Source of the DNA: Halobacteroides halobius DSM 5150
GTDB taxonomy: Bacteria; Bacillota; Halanaerobiia; Halobacteroidales; Halobacteroidaceae
NCBI RefSeq assembly: GCF_000328625.1
Contig: NC_019978.1
Span: 1,674,001-1,738,000, forward strand
Length of the DNA stretch: 64,000 bases
Direction of reading: 5' to 3'
The position numbers and the translations under genes were made by a program. The notes under the pieces are model-generated. The model was not told the origin of the DNA, did no database searches, and saw only the letters and a program-made list of their open reading frames with translations. Positions within the stretch are counted from its first letter, which is position 1; the number at the start of each line of letters is the position of its first letter. Positions 10,346 through 19,958 of the stretch are shown here, piece after piece.

Positions 10346-10476
10346 TTTATTATTTCACCACCTAGTAAAAAAGAATTATTGAAAGTAAATTTATATTTTC
10401 CCTTTACTAGTATGGTTATTTCTACAATTATAACTAAAATACCTTTCTTATGGTAAAGAATTATGGAATGATTAAG

Positions 10477-11451
10477 TTAGTAAATGAAATATATTAAGCT
10501 TATTATTAATATTAACTGACTTATAAAAACTAATCCTCCGGTTAATAAAGCTTTTGGCCCTTGGTTAATTAAACTAGTTAGTTTAATCTCTAAACCTATT
10601 GCTGTCATAGCAATAGTTAATAAAATTTTACTAAAGTTCTGTAAGTAACTACTAACTATTACTGGTAATAAATTAAAACTCCCTACTAAACTAAACACAA
10701 AAAAGCCAATAATAAAAAATGGAATAGTTACTTTACTCTCTTTTTTAGTCTCTTGATTAGTAAATAAACTTAATAATAGAACTATTGGCCCTAGCATTAA
10801 GATCCGGCCCATTTTAATTACTGTAGCTAAATTACCGATCCTTTCATTAATAGAAAATCCAGCTGCTACAACCTGGCCTACTGCTTGCAATGTCCCTCCA
10901 ATCATTATACTACTTTCTGCTTCTGCTAAATTTAATAAATAAGTTAATACAGGTAATAAAAAAATCCCTAATGTTCCTAATAAATTAACTACCCCAATTG
11001 ATAAACCAATCTCTTCTTCATCTTGGGCTATTAAAGGTGCTGTAGCACCAATAGCTGATGAACCACAAACCCCATTTCCTATTCCCAATAGTAGACTAAA
11101 GCTACGAGACAGTCCGAAATATTGCCCCCACAAATAGCCTAAAGATATTGTAGCAACCACCATTATAATAATTATTAACACAGCTGCTAAACCTAATTGA
11201 GCTAAAATAGCCAACTGTAATTTTAAACCCATAAGTATAATAGCTAAGGAAAGTATTTTCTTTTTAGCAAAATATACTCCGGAAGTATAAGTAGAATTTA
11301 CTCCCAAGGTATTCTTTATTAATGCCCCACATAAAATAGCTAATGTTACCCCTCCTAAATTAGGAATCCAATTAGCTAAATATCTAGCTGATAATCCAAT
11401 TATTATTGTTAATAGTACACCCGGTGTTTTTTTACTGATTTTCCCTTTCAT
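10477..11451 (-). CDS. YeiH-family (UPF0324) integral membrane transporter
   Basis: 324 residues with about ten hydrophobic segments. The family signature is present: GLSARYLANW near the N-terminus, GVYFAKKKILSLAIILMG and the glycine-rich LLGIGNGVCGSSAIGATAPL. Members are annotated as putative sulfate or sulfite exporters, but transport is demonstrated for few of them. A LysR-family gene is divergently transcribed 129 bases away, the arrangement seen for yeiE-yeiH in enterobacteria, so the regulator probably controls this gene. Probable role: export of a sulfur oxyanion. Confidence 0.85.
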   Translation of the reverse strand: MKGKISKKTPGVLLTIIIGLSARYLANWIPNLGGVTLAILCGALIKNTLGVNSTYTSGVYFAKKKILSLAIILMGLKLQLAILAQLGLAAVLIIIIMVVATISLGYLWGQYFGLSRSFSLLLGIGNGVCGSSAIGATAPLIAQDEEEIGLSIGVVNLLGTLGIFLLPVLTYLLNLAEAESSIMIGGTLQAVGQVVAAGFSINERIGNLATVIKMGRILMLGPIVLLLSLFTNQETKKESKVTIPFFIIGFFVFSLVGSFNLLPVIVSSYLQNFSKILLTIAMTAIGLEIKLTSLINQGPKALLTGGLVFISQLILIISLIYFIY

Positions 11452-11580
11452 TGTATCACTCCTGTAGTACTTTATAATTGAACTTACTTAAACTACTTCT
11501 ATTTTAATATCTAACTTGATATTAGTAAAATAATATAATATTATAAAACCTATAACCTTTTACTTATAAGGAGCGATAAA

Positions 11581-12474
11581 ATGAATCTTAGACAACTAAA
11601 AATATTTAAAAAAGTCTGCCAAACAGGTACTATGTCACAAGCAGCTGATCAAATGTATATTACTCAGCCTGCTATTAGTCAAACTATCTCTGATTTAGAA
11701 AGTAAACTAGAAGTGAAATTATTTGAAAGATTAAATCAAAAATTAGTTCTAACTTATGCCGGAAAAATATTATTAGAATATAGCAATAAAATATTACTCT
11801 TAGTTGATGAAGTAGAAAATAGTATCGAGGGTATTTCTAATCTAAAGCAAGGAAAATTAAGGATCGGAGCTAGCATGACAATTGGTACCTACTTATTACC
11901 AAACATAATTAATCAATTTAATAACGAATATAAAAGTATTGAAATCAATCTTACCATTGATAATAGTAGCATTATTGAGGAGTTAATTCTAGATAATCAA
12001 ATTGATATTGGGTTGGTAGAAGGGCCAACCCAAAGCAAAGATATTACTACAGATTCTTTTTTTGTTGACCACTTAAACCTAGTCTGTTCTCCTCAACATA
12101 GATGGGCCAACCAAAAACTAATCACACCAACTCAATTTCATAATGAGTCCTTTATTATGAGAGAAGAGGGAAGTGGTACTCGAGAAGTTATAGAGGATAT
12201 TTTAGCTAAACATAAACTCTCCTACAAAATTAAACATGTTCTTAATAACATAGAAGCCATTAAAAAAGCAGTTTCAGCTAATATTGGGATTTCTGTACTA
12301 CCTAAAATAGCAATTCAAGAAGAAATTGACGCAGGAGAACTGGTCACAGCCAAGATAAAAGATATTAACTTCATTCGCAAATTTAGTTTAATTCACCATC
12401 AAGACAAATATAAATCTAAGTTATTTAAAAAATTCATTAGTTATCTAAAAGAAAAAGCAAGCACAAAAAAATAG
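11581..12474 (+). CDS. LysR-family transcriptional regulator, divergent from the YeiH gene
   Basis: 297 residues. N-terminal winged helix-turn-helix (about 1-60, MNLRQLKIFKKVCQTGTMSQAADQ region with AISQTISDLE recognition helix), then a two-lobed effector domain (about 90-295). TAAGGAG ribosome site seven bases before the ATG. LysR regulators usually bind the shared intergenic region and act on the divergent gene, so YeiH is the expected target. One of the few plus-strand genes; its stop lies in the left arm of a terminator shared with the convergent 5'-nucleotidase gene. The effector is unknown. Confidence 0.9.
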   Translation: MNLRQLKIFKKVCQTGTMSQAADQMYITQPAISQTISDLESKLEVKLFERLNQKLVLTYAGKILLEYSNKILLLVDEVENSIEGISNLKQGKLRIGASMTIGTYLLPNIINQFNNEYKSIEINLTIDNSSIIEELILDNQIDIGLVEGPTQSKDITTDSFFVDHLNLVCSPQHRWANQKLITPTQFHNESFIMREEGSGTREVIEDILAKHKLSYKIKHVLNNIEAIKKAVSANIGISVLPKIAIQEEIDAGELVTAKIKDINFIRKFSLIHHQDKYKSKLFKKFISYLKEKASTKK

Positions 12475-12492
12475 AGGGGTCTCCCCCTCTAT
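12465..12492 (-). terminator. terminator between LysR gene and 5'-nucleotidase operon
   Basis: Nine-bp arms 12471-12479 and 12484-12492 with a four-base loop. The minus strand continues into TTTTTTG, so it mainly terminates the 5'-nucleotidase operon. The LysR stop codon lies in the left arm. Confidence 0.85.
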
Positions 12493-12496
12493 AGTC

Positions 12497-14497
12497 TTAA
12501 TTTGATGGTATTTTAACTTTTTGTCCTGGGATTATTAAACTAGGATTTTCAATTTGGTTAAGATCAATAATAGTCTCTACTGTTATCTTATAATCTTGAG
12601 CAATTTCACTTAGTGTATCACCAGATTTGATAGTATAAGTTTTATAATATATAGCATCAACTAACTCTACTAGTTGGCCTAATGTTAGTTTTTGACTAAC
12701 CTTTTTCTTAAACAATCTCTTTACTATATTAATAAATTGCTTTTGCTTTACTTGTTGAGCCAAATTAATACTAGCTGCATTCCAAGATCTATTCTTAGCT
12801 GGTATCTTAAGAATATCATGCTTTAATAATCTAAGAGCTTCTTCTCTAGCTGGCTCTTCTAAGCTGGCCCCAGTAATCTTCCAATTATTATCTACTAGTG
12901 GCTTAATTGTTTCCTTGGCTTTGATATACTTAATAATAAAGTCCCGAATTGCAGTTTTAGATTTAAAGTAAGGTTCTTGATCAATGATACCTAAACTTTT
13001 AAGACCATTATAACGATAATTATTAACAGCTAATTTAAATGTTTGATCATCTCGTACTGGCTTCCCATTATAAGTAAGATCAACTATTCTTTCTCCTGCT
13101 GGTTTAGAAATATCAATCTTATATTCAACTCCTGCAAACATATCATAATTATATCCTGGAATCTCTGGAGCAAAGCTAATTGTAATATCACCAGGCTGAT
13201 AAGTGTTATAATAACGAGCTGACCATTCCATATATTCTTTTAACTCTTTTCCAGTAACTTTAACTCCATATAAAGTATTGGAGTATTTATAAATTAAAGC
13301 AGCATCTTTAATACTTACTGGTCCCTTTTTAATATTAGATTTAGTATCAAATAAAGCTGCAGAAGAAATATCTGCATCAGCATACTTTAATTGAACTCTA
13401 TTAATTAAATCAAGCAAAGCAGTATCTTGAATTTGAGCCACTGGAATACCCTCAATTTCATTTTCAGGAACAAAATCTCCTGTAGCAAATCCAATTGGTG
13501 TATTTACATAATCTATTGTCTCTTGATGATAGTAATTTGCTATTTCTGCAATCTCAGGATCTACTTTTACCTTCTTAGTTTCTAAATGAGTAGCCTTTTT
13601 ACTAACAACAGTCCAGTCTCCTTGCTTCTTAACCAGATTTAGATCTACCTTACTTACTTGTTCCCCTGAGTCTTTAGGTGCTACAACTAAAACATCATTA
13701 ATTCTTTCTTTGACTGTAACGTGATCATGACCAATAAATATAGCAGCTAACTCTGGATTCTCTTTAGCAACTTTACTTACTTTATCACCACCAGTTTTAT
13801 GTCCTCTCCCTTCTAATCCAGCATGGGCCAAGGCAATAATAATATCTGCACCTTGTTGCTTAATTTCTGGTATAAACTCTTGAGCAACCTTGCTCATGCC
13901 TTTAAACTTCAAACTAGCTACTTTAGATCCATCCCACCGTGGAATATTGGGTGTAGTTAAACCTAAAATCCCTACTTTTATTCCACCAACTTCTTTAATA
14001 GTATAAGGCTTAACAAACAATTCGTTATTCTTTTTGTATCTAATATTAGCAGACAAAACAGGGAATTCAGCTTGTGACTTAATCCTATTTAAAGTTTTTA
14101 ATCCATAATTAAACTCATGGTTTCCTAAAACCCAAGCGTCATAGCCCATATGGTTCATAACCTTCATCATAGGATGTTTTACATCTTTACGATCTTTAAA
14201 AATACTAGCTAAAGTATTTCCTTGAATCATGTCTCCTGAATCAACTAATAGAGTATTAGGATTCTTAGCTCTAATATCTTCAACAATACTGGCAACTTTA
14301 ACTAATCCTTTATCTTCTTCTTTCTCTCCTGTCTTATAGGCCCAAGGGTAAAGGCTACCATGAATATCACCAGTCTGTAAAATAGTAATTGTCTTTTTTG
14401 GAGCTGCTTGAATTCTAACATTTAAAATACCAACTAAAATAAAAGCTAAAGTTAAAGCAATAACTAAAAATTTAGACTTAAATCTACTCTTTAACAT
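12497..14497 (-). CDS. exported 5'-nucleotidase / 2',3'-cyclic phosphodiesterase with C-terminal LysM
   Basis: 666 residues. Signal peptide (FLVIALTLAFILVGILNVRIQA). Metallophosphatase domain about 33-290 with DIHGSLYP, DSGDMIQGN, LGNHEFNYG and IGHDH metal-site motifs; 5'-nucleotidase C-terminal domain about 325-510; and a single LysM peptidoglycan-binding module at about 620-665 (YTIKSGDTLSEIAQ). It should release nucleoside and phosphate from extracellular nucleotides while held to the cell wall. Second gene of an operon with a related lipoprotein 30 bases upstream. The nucleotide-binding part looks complete; exact substrate (5'-nucleotide, cyclic nucleotide or UDP-sugar) is open. Confidence 0.9.
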   Translation of the reverse strand: MLKSRFKSKFLVIALTLAFILVGILNVRIQAAPKKTITILQTGDIHGSLYPWAYKTGEKEEDKGLVKVASIVEDIRAKNPNTLLVDSGDMIQGNTLASIFKDRKDVKHPMMKVMNHMGYDAWVLGNHEFNYGLKTLNRIKSQAEFPVLSANIRYKKNNELFVKPYTIKEVGGIKVGILGLTTPNIPRWDGSKVASLKFKGMSKVAQEFIPEIKQQGADIIIALAHAGLEGRGHKTGGDKVSKVAKENPELAAIFIGHDHVTVKERINDVLVVAPKDSGEQVSKVDLNLVKKQGDWTVVSKKATHLETKKVKVDPEIAEIANYYHQETIDYVNTPIGFATGDFVPENEIEGIPVAQIQDTALLDLINRVQLKYADADISSAALFDTKSNIKKGPVSIKDAALIYKYSNTLYGVKVTGKELKEYMEWSARYYNTYQPGDITISFAPEIPGYNYDMFAGVEYKIDISKPAGERIVDLTYNGKPVRDDQTFKLAVNNYRYNGLKSLGIIDQEPYFKSKTAIRDFIIKYIKAKETIKPLVDNNWKITGASLEEPAREEALRLLKHDILKIPAKNRSWNAASINLAQQVKQKQFINIVKRLFKKKVSQKLTLGQLVELVDAIYYKTYTIKSGDTLSEIAQDYKITVETIIDLNQIENPSLIIPGQKVKIPSN

Positions 14498-14527
14498 AAA
14501 ATCTCCCCTTTCTCTAACTTGATAAAT

Positions 14528-16867
14528 TTATCTAATCTCTACTCTTACTTCAGCTATCTTACTACCAACTTCCTTTATGGCTGTTAGGTAATCTATAAGA
14601 ATCTCCTCTTCTGTTTGCTCAGTGGTTTTAATTACTGTTACATTTTCTGCTCCTACTGCTTTTTGATAATAACCAAATTTATAATTATTTAATCCCATTG
14701 TATACTCTTTATCTACTTTAATAGGCTCTCCATTAACATACGCCTTAATATCAGTGATTGTCCCTTTACTATTTTCAATTAAATCATAAGTCAGTCCAGA
14801 TACTTGAGTTGCTACTCCTGTTACATATTGTGCTTGGGCTAATAACATCTTCTCTAAATTTGCTCCTGTAACCTTAGCTATAGTTACTTTATTATTGTAT
14901 TTAAAACTTCCATATAACGAAGATAATGTTTCCTTATAGATTGGCCCAGCTTTAATCTCTTTATGGGCTACTAATTGATCACTAGGATACATCCCTATAT
15001 CTACTCCTGTAACTTCTTTAATAGCATCAGCCATTAGATTACCTGCTGTATTAGAGCTAACTATAGGATCTCCGGTAGTAATAGCTACATCTGTACTAGC
15101 TATTGTAGTACCCTCTACCTTTTTAGTAACTTTAGTAGCAGTTCGAATAACTCCATTATAATTAATTTGATCTGTTTGTCGTTTTAAATATTCAATCAAG
15201 GTATTAGCAGTAGTAACCCCTAATGATTTTCCTATGGTATCATGCTTAAACTTATAACTATTAGCAATATATCCATTTAAACCTACAGTATATGTCTTAG
15301 ACTCATTAAGTAAATTACCACTATAATCTCTTAAAGTAACACCTACAAACTCACCTAAGTTATTTGTATTAACTGTATACTTTAACCCTGATACTCTCAA
15401 ATCAATTGAACCACTATGACTCTCAAAAGAGTATCTAATTAATGATTTTATTTCCTGGGGAGTCATTTCTAATTTGATCACTTTATTTCCAAAAGGATCT
15501 AATTCATATACATCTCCTACAGTTATATCTCCAGTTAAACTATCAACTCTAATTCCTCCATCATTCTGAAAAGCAAAATCTACCCCGTGCATCTTAGTTA
15601 TAGCATCTGTCATTAGACTTCCTAATTCATTTTTGCCATCAATAGAACTTTCTGCTGTAGCCAATTTCTTACTAAAAAGCTCTTTCTTTTCTTTATTATA
15701 GTGATTAATCTTTGCTTGCACAGCAGAATCAGTCTCTGACACTTGACTTAAAGTGATTAATTCTGCTTCTTTATTAATCACTTTACCATCCTTTAAAGTA
15801 ATTAAAACTTTACCTAGATATTGACCATCATCTCCAGCTTGAACAATCAAAGCACCATTAGTCTCTTGGGGCTTACTAGTTTTAGTATGAGTATGGCCTC
15901 CAACAATTAAATCAAATCCAGCTACTTCTTGGGCCAATCTTTTATCTTTACCATAACCTAAATGAGATAACACAATAGCTAAGTTAGTGTTTTGAGCTAA
16001 AAATTGATAGTCTTTAGCCTTAGTAACGCCACTAATAAAATCAATCCCTGCTACTTTTTTAGGATGAGTTGCTGGAATACCTGTCTCATCAACTTGAATC
16101 AATCCTAAAACACCAATAGTTAAACCGTTATCTGTCTTTAAAATTTTATAGGGGTTCGGCTGCTTAAGTATTGTGTTTGATGCATCTATATTAGCAGAAA
16201 TTATAGGAAAGTTAGCTTGTTTCATTCTCCGATTTAACGTAGCCTGACCATAATCAAATTCGTGATTTCCAATAGACATCAAATCTACCCCTGCTTGATT
16301 CATTAAACTGATCATAGGATAGCCTTTTCTCCCTTTTTCTCCAGAAATCATATCGTACTGGTCAACAAGCGGATTCCCACTGAACATATCCCCCGCACTC
16401 ATTAAAAATACATTATCATACTTTTTTTCTAGTTTATCTACTTCAGCTGCCAACTTACCAAAGTTAGCTATTTTCCCATGAGCATCGTTAAAGTGAAGAA
16501 TAACCACTTTAGTTTTACCAGAATCATCTTTGGGCTTAGGTGTTCCTATAAAATCTAAATCCTGTCCTAATTTCGTTACTTCTATACTTTCAGGTGCAAA
16601 GGTCCATCCCTTTTTAATCGGGGTTATAATAGTTCCACTTGTTAAATTGGATTTAACCCATTTACCACTATCATTTGTTGTAGCAGTTCCATTAGCATTA
16701 GTAAAGTTTAATTTTACTCCAGTAATTCCATTTCCTCTAACATCTGTAATTTGGCCCGATAAAGTAGCCTGCTGCGCATCATTACAGCCAACTAAACTTA
16801 GAATACCAACCATTAAAATAGATAAAATAATCAGCCGCTTATTCTTAATTTTCAGAATTTTATTCAT
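14528..16867 (-). CDS. lipoprotein 5'-nucleotidase with duplicated C-terminal domain
   Basis: 779 residues. Type II signal peptide with lipobox LVGC (Cys near 28), so it is membrane-anchored outside the cell. About 33-110 is a carboxypeptidase-regulatory-like beta-sandwich (LSGQITDVRGNGITGVKL). Metallophosphatase domain about 120-390 with HFNDAHGK, SAGDMFSGNP, IGNHEFDYG and GGHTHT. A first 5'-nucleotidase C-terminal domain spans about 400-570 (QNDGGIR substrate motif) and a second copy about 590-765, in which the equivalent of NDGGIR is lost (YPSDQLV). The second copy may be structural or have another ligand. Paralogous to the next gene; probably the same nucleotide-scavenging role. Confidence 0.88.
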   Translation of the reverse strand: MNKILKIKNKRLIILSILMVGILSLVGCNDAQQATLSGQITDVRGNGITGVKLNFTNANGTATTNDSGKWVKSNLTSGTIITPIKKGWTFAPESIEVTKLGQDLDFIGTPKPKDDSGKTKVVILHFNDAHGKIANFGKLAAEVDKLEKKYDNVFLMSAGDMFSGNPLVDQYDMISGEKGRKGYPMISLMNQAGVDLMSIGNHEFDYGQATLNRRMKQANFPIISANIDASNTILKQPNPYKILKTDNGLTIGVLGLIQVDETGIPATHPKKVAGIDFISGVTKAKDYQFLAQNTNLAIVLSHLGYGKDKRLAQEVAGFDLIVGGHTHTKTSKPQETNGALIVQAGDDGQYLGKVLITLKDGKVINKEAELITLSQVSETDSAVQAKINHYNKEKKELFSKKLATAESSIDGKNELGSLMTDAITKMHGVDFAFQNDGGIRVDSLTGDITVGDVYELDPFGNKVIKLEMTPQEIKSLIRYSFESHSGSIDLRVSGLKYTVNTNNLGEFVGVTLRDYSGNLLNESKTYTVGLNGYIANSYKFKHDTIGKSLGVTTANTLIEYLKRQTDQINYNGVIRTATKVTKKVEGTTIASTDVAITTGDPIVSSNTAGNLMADAIKEVTGVDIGMYPSDQLVAHKEIKAGPIYKETLSSLYGSFKYNNKVTIAKVTGANLEKMLLAQAQYVTGVATQVSGLTYDLIENSKGTITDIKAYVNGEPIKVDKEYTMGLNNYKFGYYQKAVGAENVTVIKTTEQTEEEILIDYLTAIKEVGSKIAEVRVEIR

Positions 16868-16885
16868 AAATAATTAGTGCCCCCT

Positions 16886-17086
16886 TTAAGCTCTAGACTT
16901 AATCTCTATCCTCTCTAAGCTAGATAACTCACCAGTTAACGATAATTGATTATTATCTTGATCAAAGACTACCTTCTCCCCCTTTACAACATCTTTGTAA
17001 TCTGTTGGTGAATATTTCTTTATTACATCCTTTACTTGAGCACCACTAAAAATCTCAATTCTTTCAGTATTAACCTTTATCCTCAT
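16886..17086 (-). CDS. 66-residue protein of unknown function heading the 5'-nucleotidase operon
   Basis: I do not recognise this protein. Length, the MRIKVN start strand, a helix about 18-26 and an alternating C-terminal strand pattern resemble small beta-grasp (MoaD/ThiS-like) proteins. It ends in EIKSRA and lacks the Gly-Gly tail, so a sulfur-carrier role is not supported. No signal peptide. It starts the operon: the lipoprotein nucleotidase begins 19 bases downstream. The spacing to a usable ribosome site is weak. Confidence 0.6.
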   Translation of the reverse strand: MRIKVNTERIEIFSGAQVKDVIKKYSPTDYKDVVKGEKVVFDQDNNQLSLTGELSSLERIEIKSRA

Positions 17087-17228
17087 ATAAGATTATCCCA
17101 CCCCCTTTTGCTAGTTGCTTAAAAGATAAGTCAGAGGTCTAACAATAAACAGTAAAAAAACATCCAGTTCATCTTCATTATAATAATTTATAACATAAAT
17201 GTCAATAGTTTCATTACAATTAAAGTGT

Positions 17229-17588
17229 TTAAATAATGAAGGTCTTTAATTTATTTATAAATTCTAATTCCTTTGCTTCCTCTAGACAAATTACAACCAA
17301 TCCAGAATTATCTTTTACCTCTACCTCTTTAACCCACTCCCTTATTTTATCTCCTTGCGAAGTATAATAAGCCACTATTCTAATCTCTGTAGCTAAACAA
17401 TGTTCTTTAAATTGAGCTTGAAACCCTTCTTTACTCTGCTTTTGATTTAATTTATTGATTATCATACTACTTCCATTTTTTAAGATACACTTAACTTCTT
17501 TCCATAGTCCTTCTTCTTTCCTTTTAACTTCATATCCTTCTATTAATTCTTCAGTAACTAAATTAGCTAATAAATCTTTAACTGCCAT
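17229..17588 (-). CDS. 119-residue soluble protein, unknown
   Basis: No recognised family. No signal peptide or membrane segment; a mixed helix/strand pattern with an acidic C-terminal half. GGGGAGGAG lies seven bases before the ATG, so translation is likely. It stands alone: 142 bases to the 66-residue gene downstream, 70 to the membrane protein upstream. Confidence 0.65.
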   Translation of the reverse strand: MAVKDLLANLVTEELIEGYEVKRKEEGLWKEVKCILKNGSSMIINKLNQKQSKEGFQAQFKEHCLATEIRIVAYYTSQGDKIREWVKEVEVKDNSGLVVICLEEAKELEFINKLKTFII

Positions 17589-17658
17589 TAAAACTCCTCC
17601 CCTTTTAGATTAAATTTACATTATCATAACTATGCAAGTACAAATATGAATATTAGCT

Positions 17659-18216
17659 TTATATCTTATTTGATTTATCATTAATCTGTATTATAGATTC
17701 TAAATAATGGCTTGTGAATATATATTTGCTGGTAAAATATATAAAGCTAATCATTTCAAATATGGTAATTCCAACTGCACCATAAAAATATTGAGGAGTA
17801 TAGTTTAGTACTTCGATATAAATTAAGGTATAATGAATCATTATAAAATAAGACAATGCCCTAGAAAAATAGTATTTCTCTTTCTTTTCTAAGGGGTCCA
17901 AATGTAAAGGAATAAAAAGATTATAAACCAATAAAGAGATATTAACTATAGGTAATAAATCTCTAAGAATAGTAGCTCCCCACCAACTATGTAAAGAGAA
18001 AAAGTTGCTCTGCCACATAAAAAAAGTTACTATTAAAAAAGTCATTGCTAGTATATTTTCTGTATTAATCATCCTAGTTGCTACAACTTTAGACAATAAT
18101 ACAAGTATAATCAAAAGTACTGTGAATATAAATAATGACTCTTTTACTATTAACAAGAACATTACCATTAAATAAACCAGGCCCATGATGCCAAAAATTA
18201 GTTCTAATTTATTCAT
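17659..18216 (-). CDS. 185-residue integral membrane protein, unknown
   Basis: About six hydrophobic segments fill the protein (for example GIMGLVYLMVMFLLIV, FTVLLIILVLLSKVV and YFYGAVGITIFEMISFIYF). No motif of a known transporter or enzyme is visible. TAGGAGG ribosome site. Flanked by the YccF gene and the 119-residue gene on the same strand but with gaps of 62 and 70 bases; no functional link can be inferred. Confidence 0.65.
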   Translation of the reverse strand: MNKLELIFGIMGLVYLMVMFLLIVKESLFIFTVLLIILVLLSKVVATRMINTENILAMTFLIVTFFMWQSNFFSLHSWWGATILRDLLPIVNISLLVYNLFIPLHLDPLEKKEKYYFSRALSYFIMIHYTLIYIEVLNYTPQYFYGAVGITIFEMISFIYFTSKYIFTSHYLESIIQINDKSNKI

Positions 18217-18278
18217 AATTACCTCCTAACTAAAAATTTACTATTGATTTTTTGACATTTTGAATTTATCATGTACCT

Positions 18279-18647
18279 TTAGTTTTCAACTATGTCTTTG
18301 CCAAAAGGCATTAAAGATAGATAAGCAAGCTTTAAACTCTGTTTAGCAAAAGGAATACCGATTATTGTAATACCAAATATTAAAGCAGATATTAAATTGG
18401 TTACAGCTAATTCCCAACCAAAAAGAATAATCCAAATAATATTTGCTACTAAACCCAAAGAAGAGCGATTTTTATCTACTACTTTTTTACCAAAAGGAGC
18501 CAACTGCATTCTAGCAATTTTGAAACACTGTTTTCCAACCGGGATACCAATTACTGTAATTGAACAAAGTAATCCAAAAAAGAACCAGAGAATTGCCTCA
18601 ATTAGCCCACCAAAAATAAACCAAATTATATTACCTAATAATCTCAT
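18279..18647 (-). CDS. yccF: YccF-family small membrane protein
   Basis: 122 residues with two copies of the DUF307 motif: LLGNIIWFIFGGLIEAILWF / VIGIPVGKQCFKIA and LVANIIWIILFGWELAVT / IIGIPFAKQSLKLA. Each copy forms a hydrophobic hairpin followed by an amphipathic stretch ending in PFGK. The internal duplication is characteristic of YccF. Function is not established for the family. Ribosome site GGGGGTG before the ATG. Confidence 0.88.
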   Translation of the reverse strand: MRLLGNIIWFIFGGLIEAILWFFFGLLCSITVIGIPVGKQCFKIARMQLAPFGKKVVDKNRSSLGLVANIIWIILFGWELAVTNLISALIFGITIIGIPFAKQSLKLAYLSLMPFGKDIVEN

Positions 18648-18803
18648 TTAACGCACCCCCATACTTTTAATTAAACTTCTAATATTATTGATAAAAATTT
18701 TGATATTCATAGTCAATATTCTCTGCTCACAAATTAAAAAATACCTACTTCTTTTAATATTAAGTAGGCTAATACTAAGTTACAGATATTTAATTTTAAA
18801 AAT

Positions 18804-18881
18804 TGGTGGGACTAGCAGGATTTGAACCTGCGACCTACAGATTAGGAGTCTGTCGCTCTATCCAGCCTGAGCTATAGCCCC
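18804..18881 (-). tRNA. tRNA-Arg (anticodon CCT)
   Basis: Minus-strand cloverleaf of 78 nt including encoded CCA. Acceptor GGGGCTA pairs with TAGTCCC (one G-U), D-stem GCTC/GAGC, anticodon stem ACAGA/TCTGT with loop CTCCTAA, TTC arm GCAGG-TTCAAAT-CCTGC. Anticodon CCT reads AGG (Arg). Confidence 0.96.
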
Positions 18882-18918
18882 CTGATATTTTACTATACTT
18901 TTTAAATATTTTTATGTA

Positions 18919-18944
18919 TGATAGAGGGATTAATCCCTCTATCA
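18919..18944. repeat. perfect 26-bp palindrome downstream of the 40-codon gene
   Basis: Inverted repeat with 13-bp arms centred on ATTAAT-like sequence. No strong T-run on either side (minus side continues TACATAAAAAT), so it may be a weak terminator for the 40-codon gene or a processing element before the tRNA. Confidence 0.5.
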
Positions 18945-19001
18945 TGTTAATATATCAGTTCATGATTAATTTCTGTCTTGATTTATAATCTTATAAAATC
19001 A

Positions 19002-19124
19002 TTAATTACCAAAGAACATATGATTTTTCTCTTCATATGATTCTTTAGCTTCTTTTACATTACTATCAATTCTTGAACCTTCTTTAACAACATTATCCAA
19101 AAAATTAAATAAACGATTCAACAT
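19002..19124 (-). CDS. 40-residue helical protein, unknown
   Basis: ATG at 19124 after AGGGTGA; the frame reads MLNRLFNFLDNVVKEG and ends HMFFGN before TAA at 19002. It is predicted to be one amphipathic helix rich in Lys and Glu. Size and start are plausible for a small expressed protein, but no family is recognised. It follows the broken Hsp20-type gene on the same strand. Confidence 0.55.
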   Translation of the reverse strand: MLNRLFNFLDNVVKEGSRIDSNVKEAKESYEEKNHMFFGN

Positions 19125-19221
19125 AATTCAAATCACCCTTTCTTATAATCTTATAGTCTTATAATTGGTTGTACTTATATTATATGAATAAAAAGGATAA
19201 AAGTTCAAGTTCTTTTTTAAA

Positions 19222-19767
19222 TTATTCCTGCACAGGTGCACTAATAGCAAATCTTAACTCTAAGATACCATCCTTTATAATATTTCTCTAGGTTTTATAT
19301 TATCTGGTGGGTCTAGAACCTGTTCCTTATAATCAGCCCCCCCAATCAATAATTAGTTTACCATCTCAAAAAGCCACTCCTATATTATCTCCATTAACAG
19401 ATTCAGGTAACTCCATTATCATAATAATAGAATTATTAAGTTCTAAATACTTAGGTTTAGGTTCTTTCACTCCTAAATCATTTAATAATTTAGGCTTATC
19501 TCCTAACTTTGCTGGAGCATTATTAGAATCATTACTTAAGTGGTCTAAAGAGCGATTAAACATGTCTCGAATATGTTCTTTTATATCCGCTTTATCAATG
19601 GCATTCGTTAACTCCTTACTTTGTTTAAAAGATTGATTCATCATATCATTAACATATTCTTTTATTTCTGTTGCATCTAATCCCTTTACTTGACCTAATG
19701 ATTGATCTAAAATATCATTAATCTGACTCTGCAATTGAGATAGATCAATATCATTTTTATTTGCCAA
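19222..19767 (-). pseudogene. disrupted Hsp20 / alpha-crystallin-type gene
   Basis: Starts at TTG 19767 with AAGGAGG upstream. The first 133 codons give a helical N-terminal region with two related segments (EYVNDMMNQSF, EHIRDMFNRSL) and the first strands of an alpha-crystallin domain (LELNNSIIMIMELPE). An in-frame TGA at 19366-19368 interrupts VAF*DGKLIIDW, which continues in the same frame. A run of seven G (19335-19341) then shifts frame into DYKEQVLDPPDNINLEK, and a further shift near 19285 leads to KDGILELRFAISAPVQE and a stop at 19222. The pieces align in order with an Hsp20 domain. Three lesions argue for decay; sequencing errors could explain the homopolymer shift. Confidence 0.7.
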
Positions 19768-19958
19768 GTCTTTAACCTCCTTGTTAACCAGATTAATCTT
19801 TAGTATACCGAATATTAACTTTAGGACTCTTGTCTTCAGTAGAGTTATTTAGGGCTTCCTTCTTTTTTTTCTTGACTACATCAATACCAAAATTATTTCC
19901 AATACTTAAAGCTCCACTTAATTCTTTAATATCAATATCATCTAAAGGAGGGATTAAA

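Noticed and set aside
16530-16877. 115-codon plus-strand frame opposite the lipoprotein nucleotidase
   Set aside because: Composition and position identify it as a shadow of the minus-strand gene; no ribosome site.
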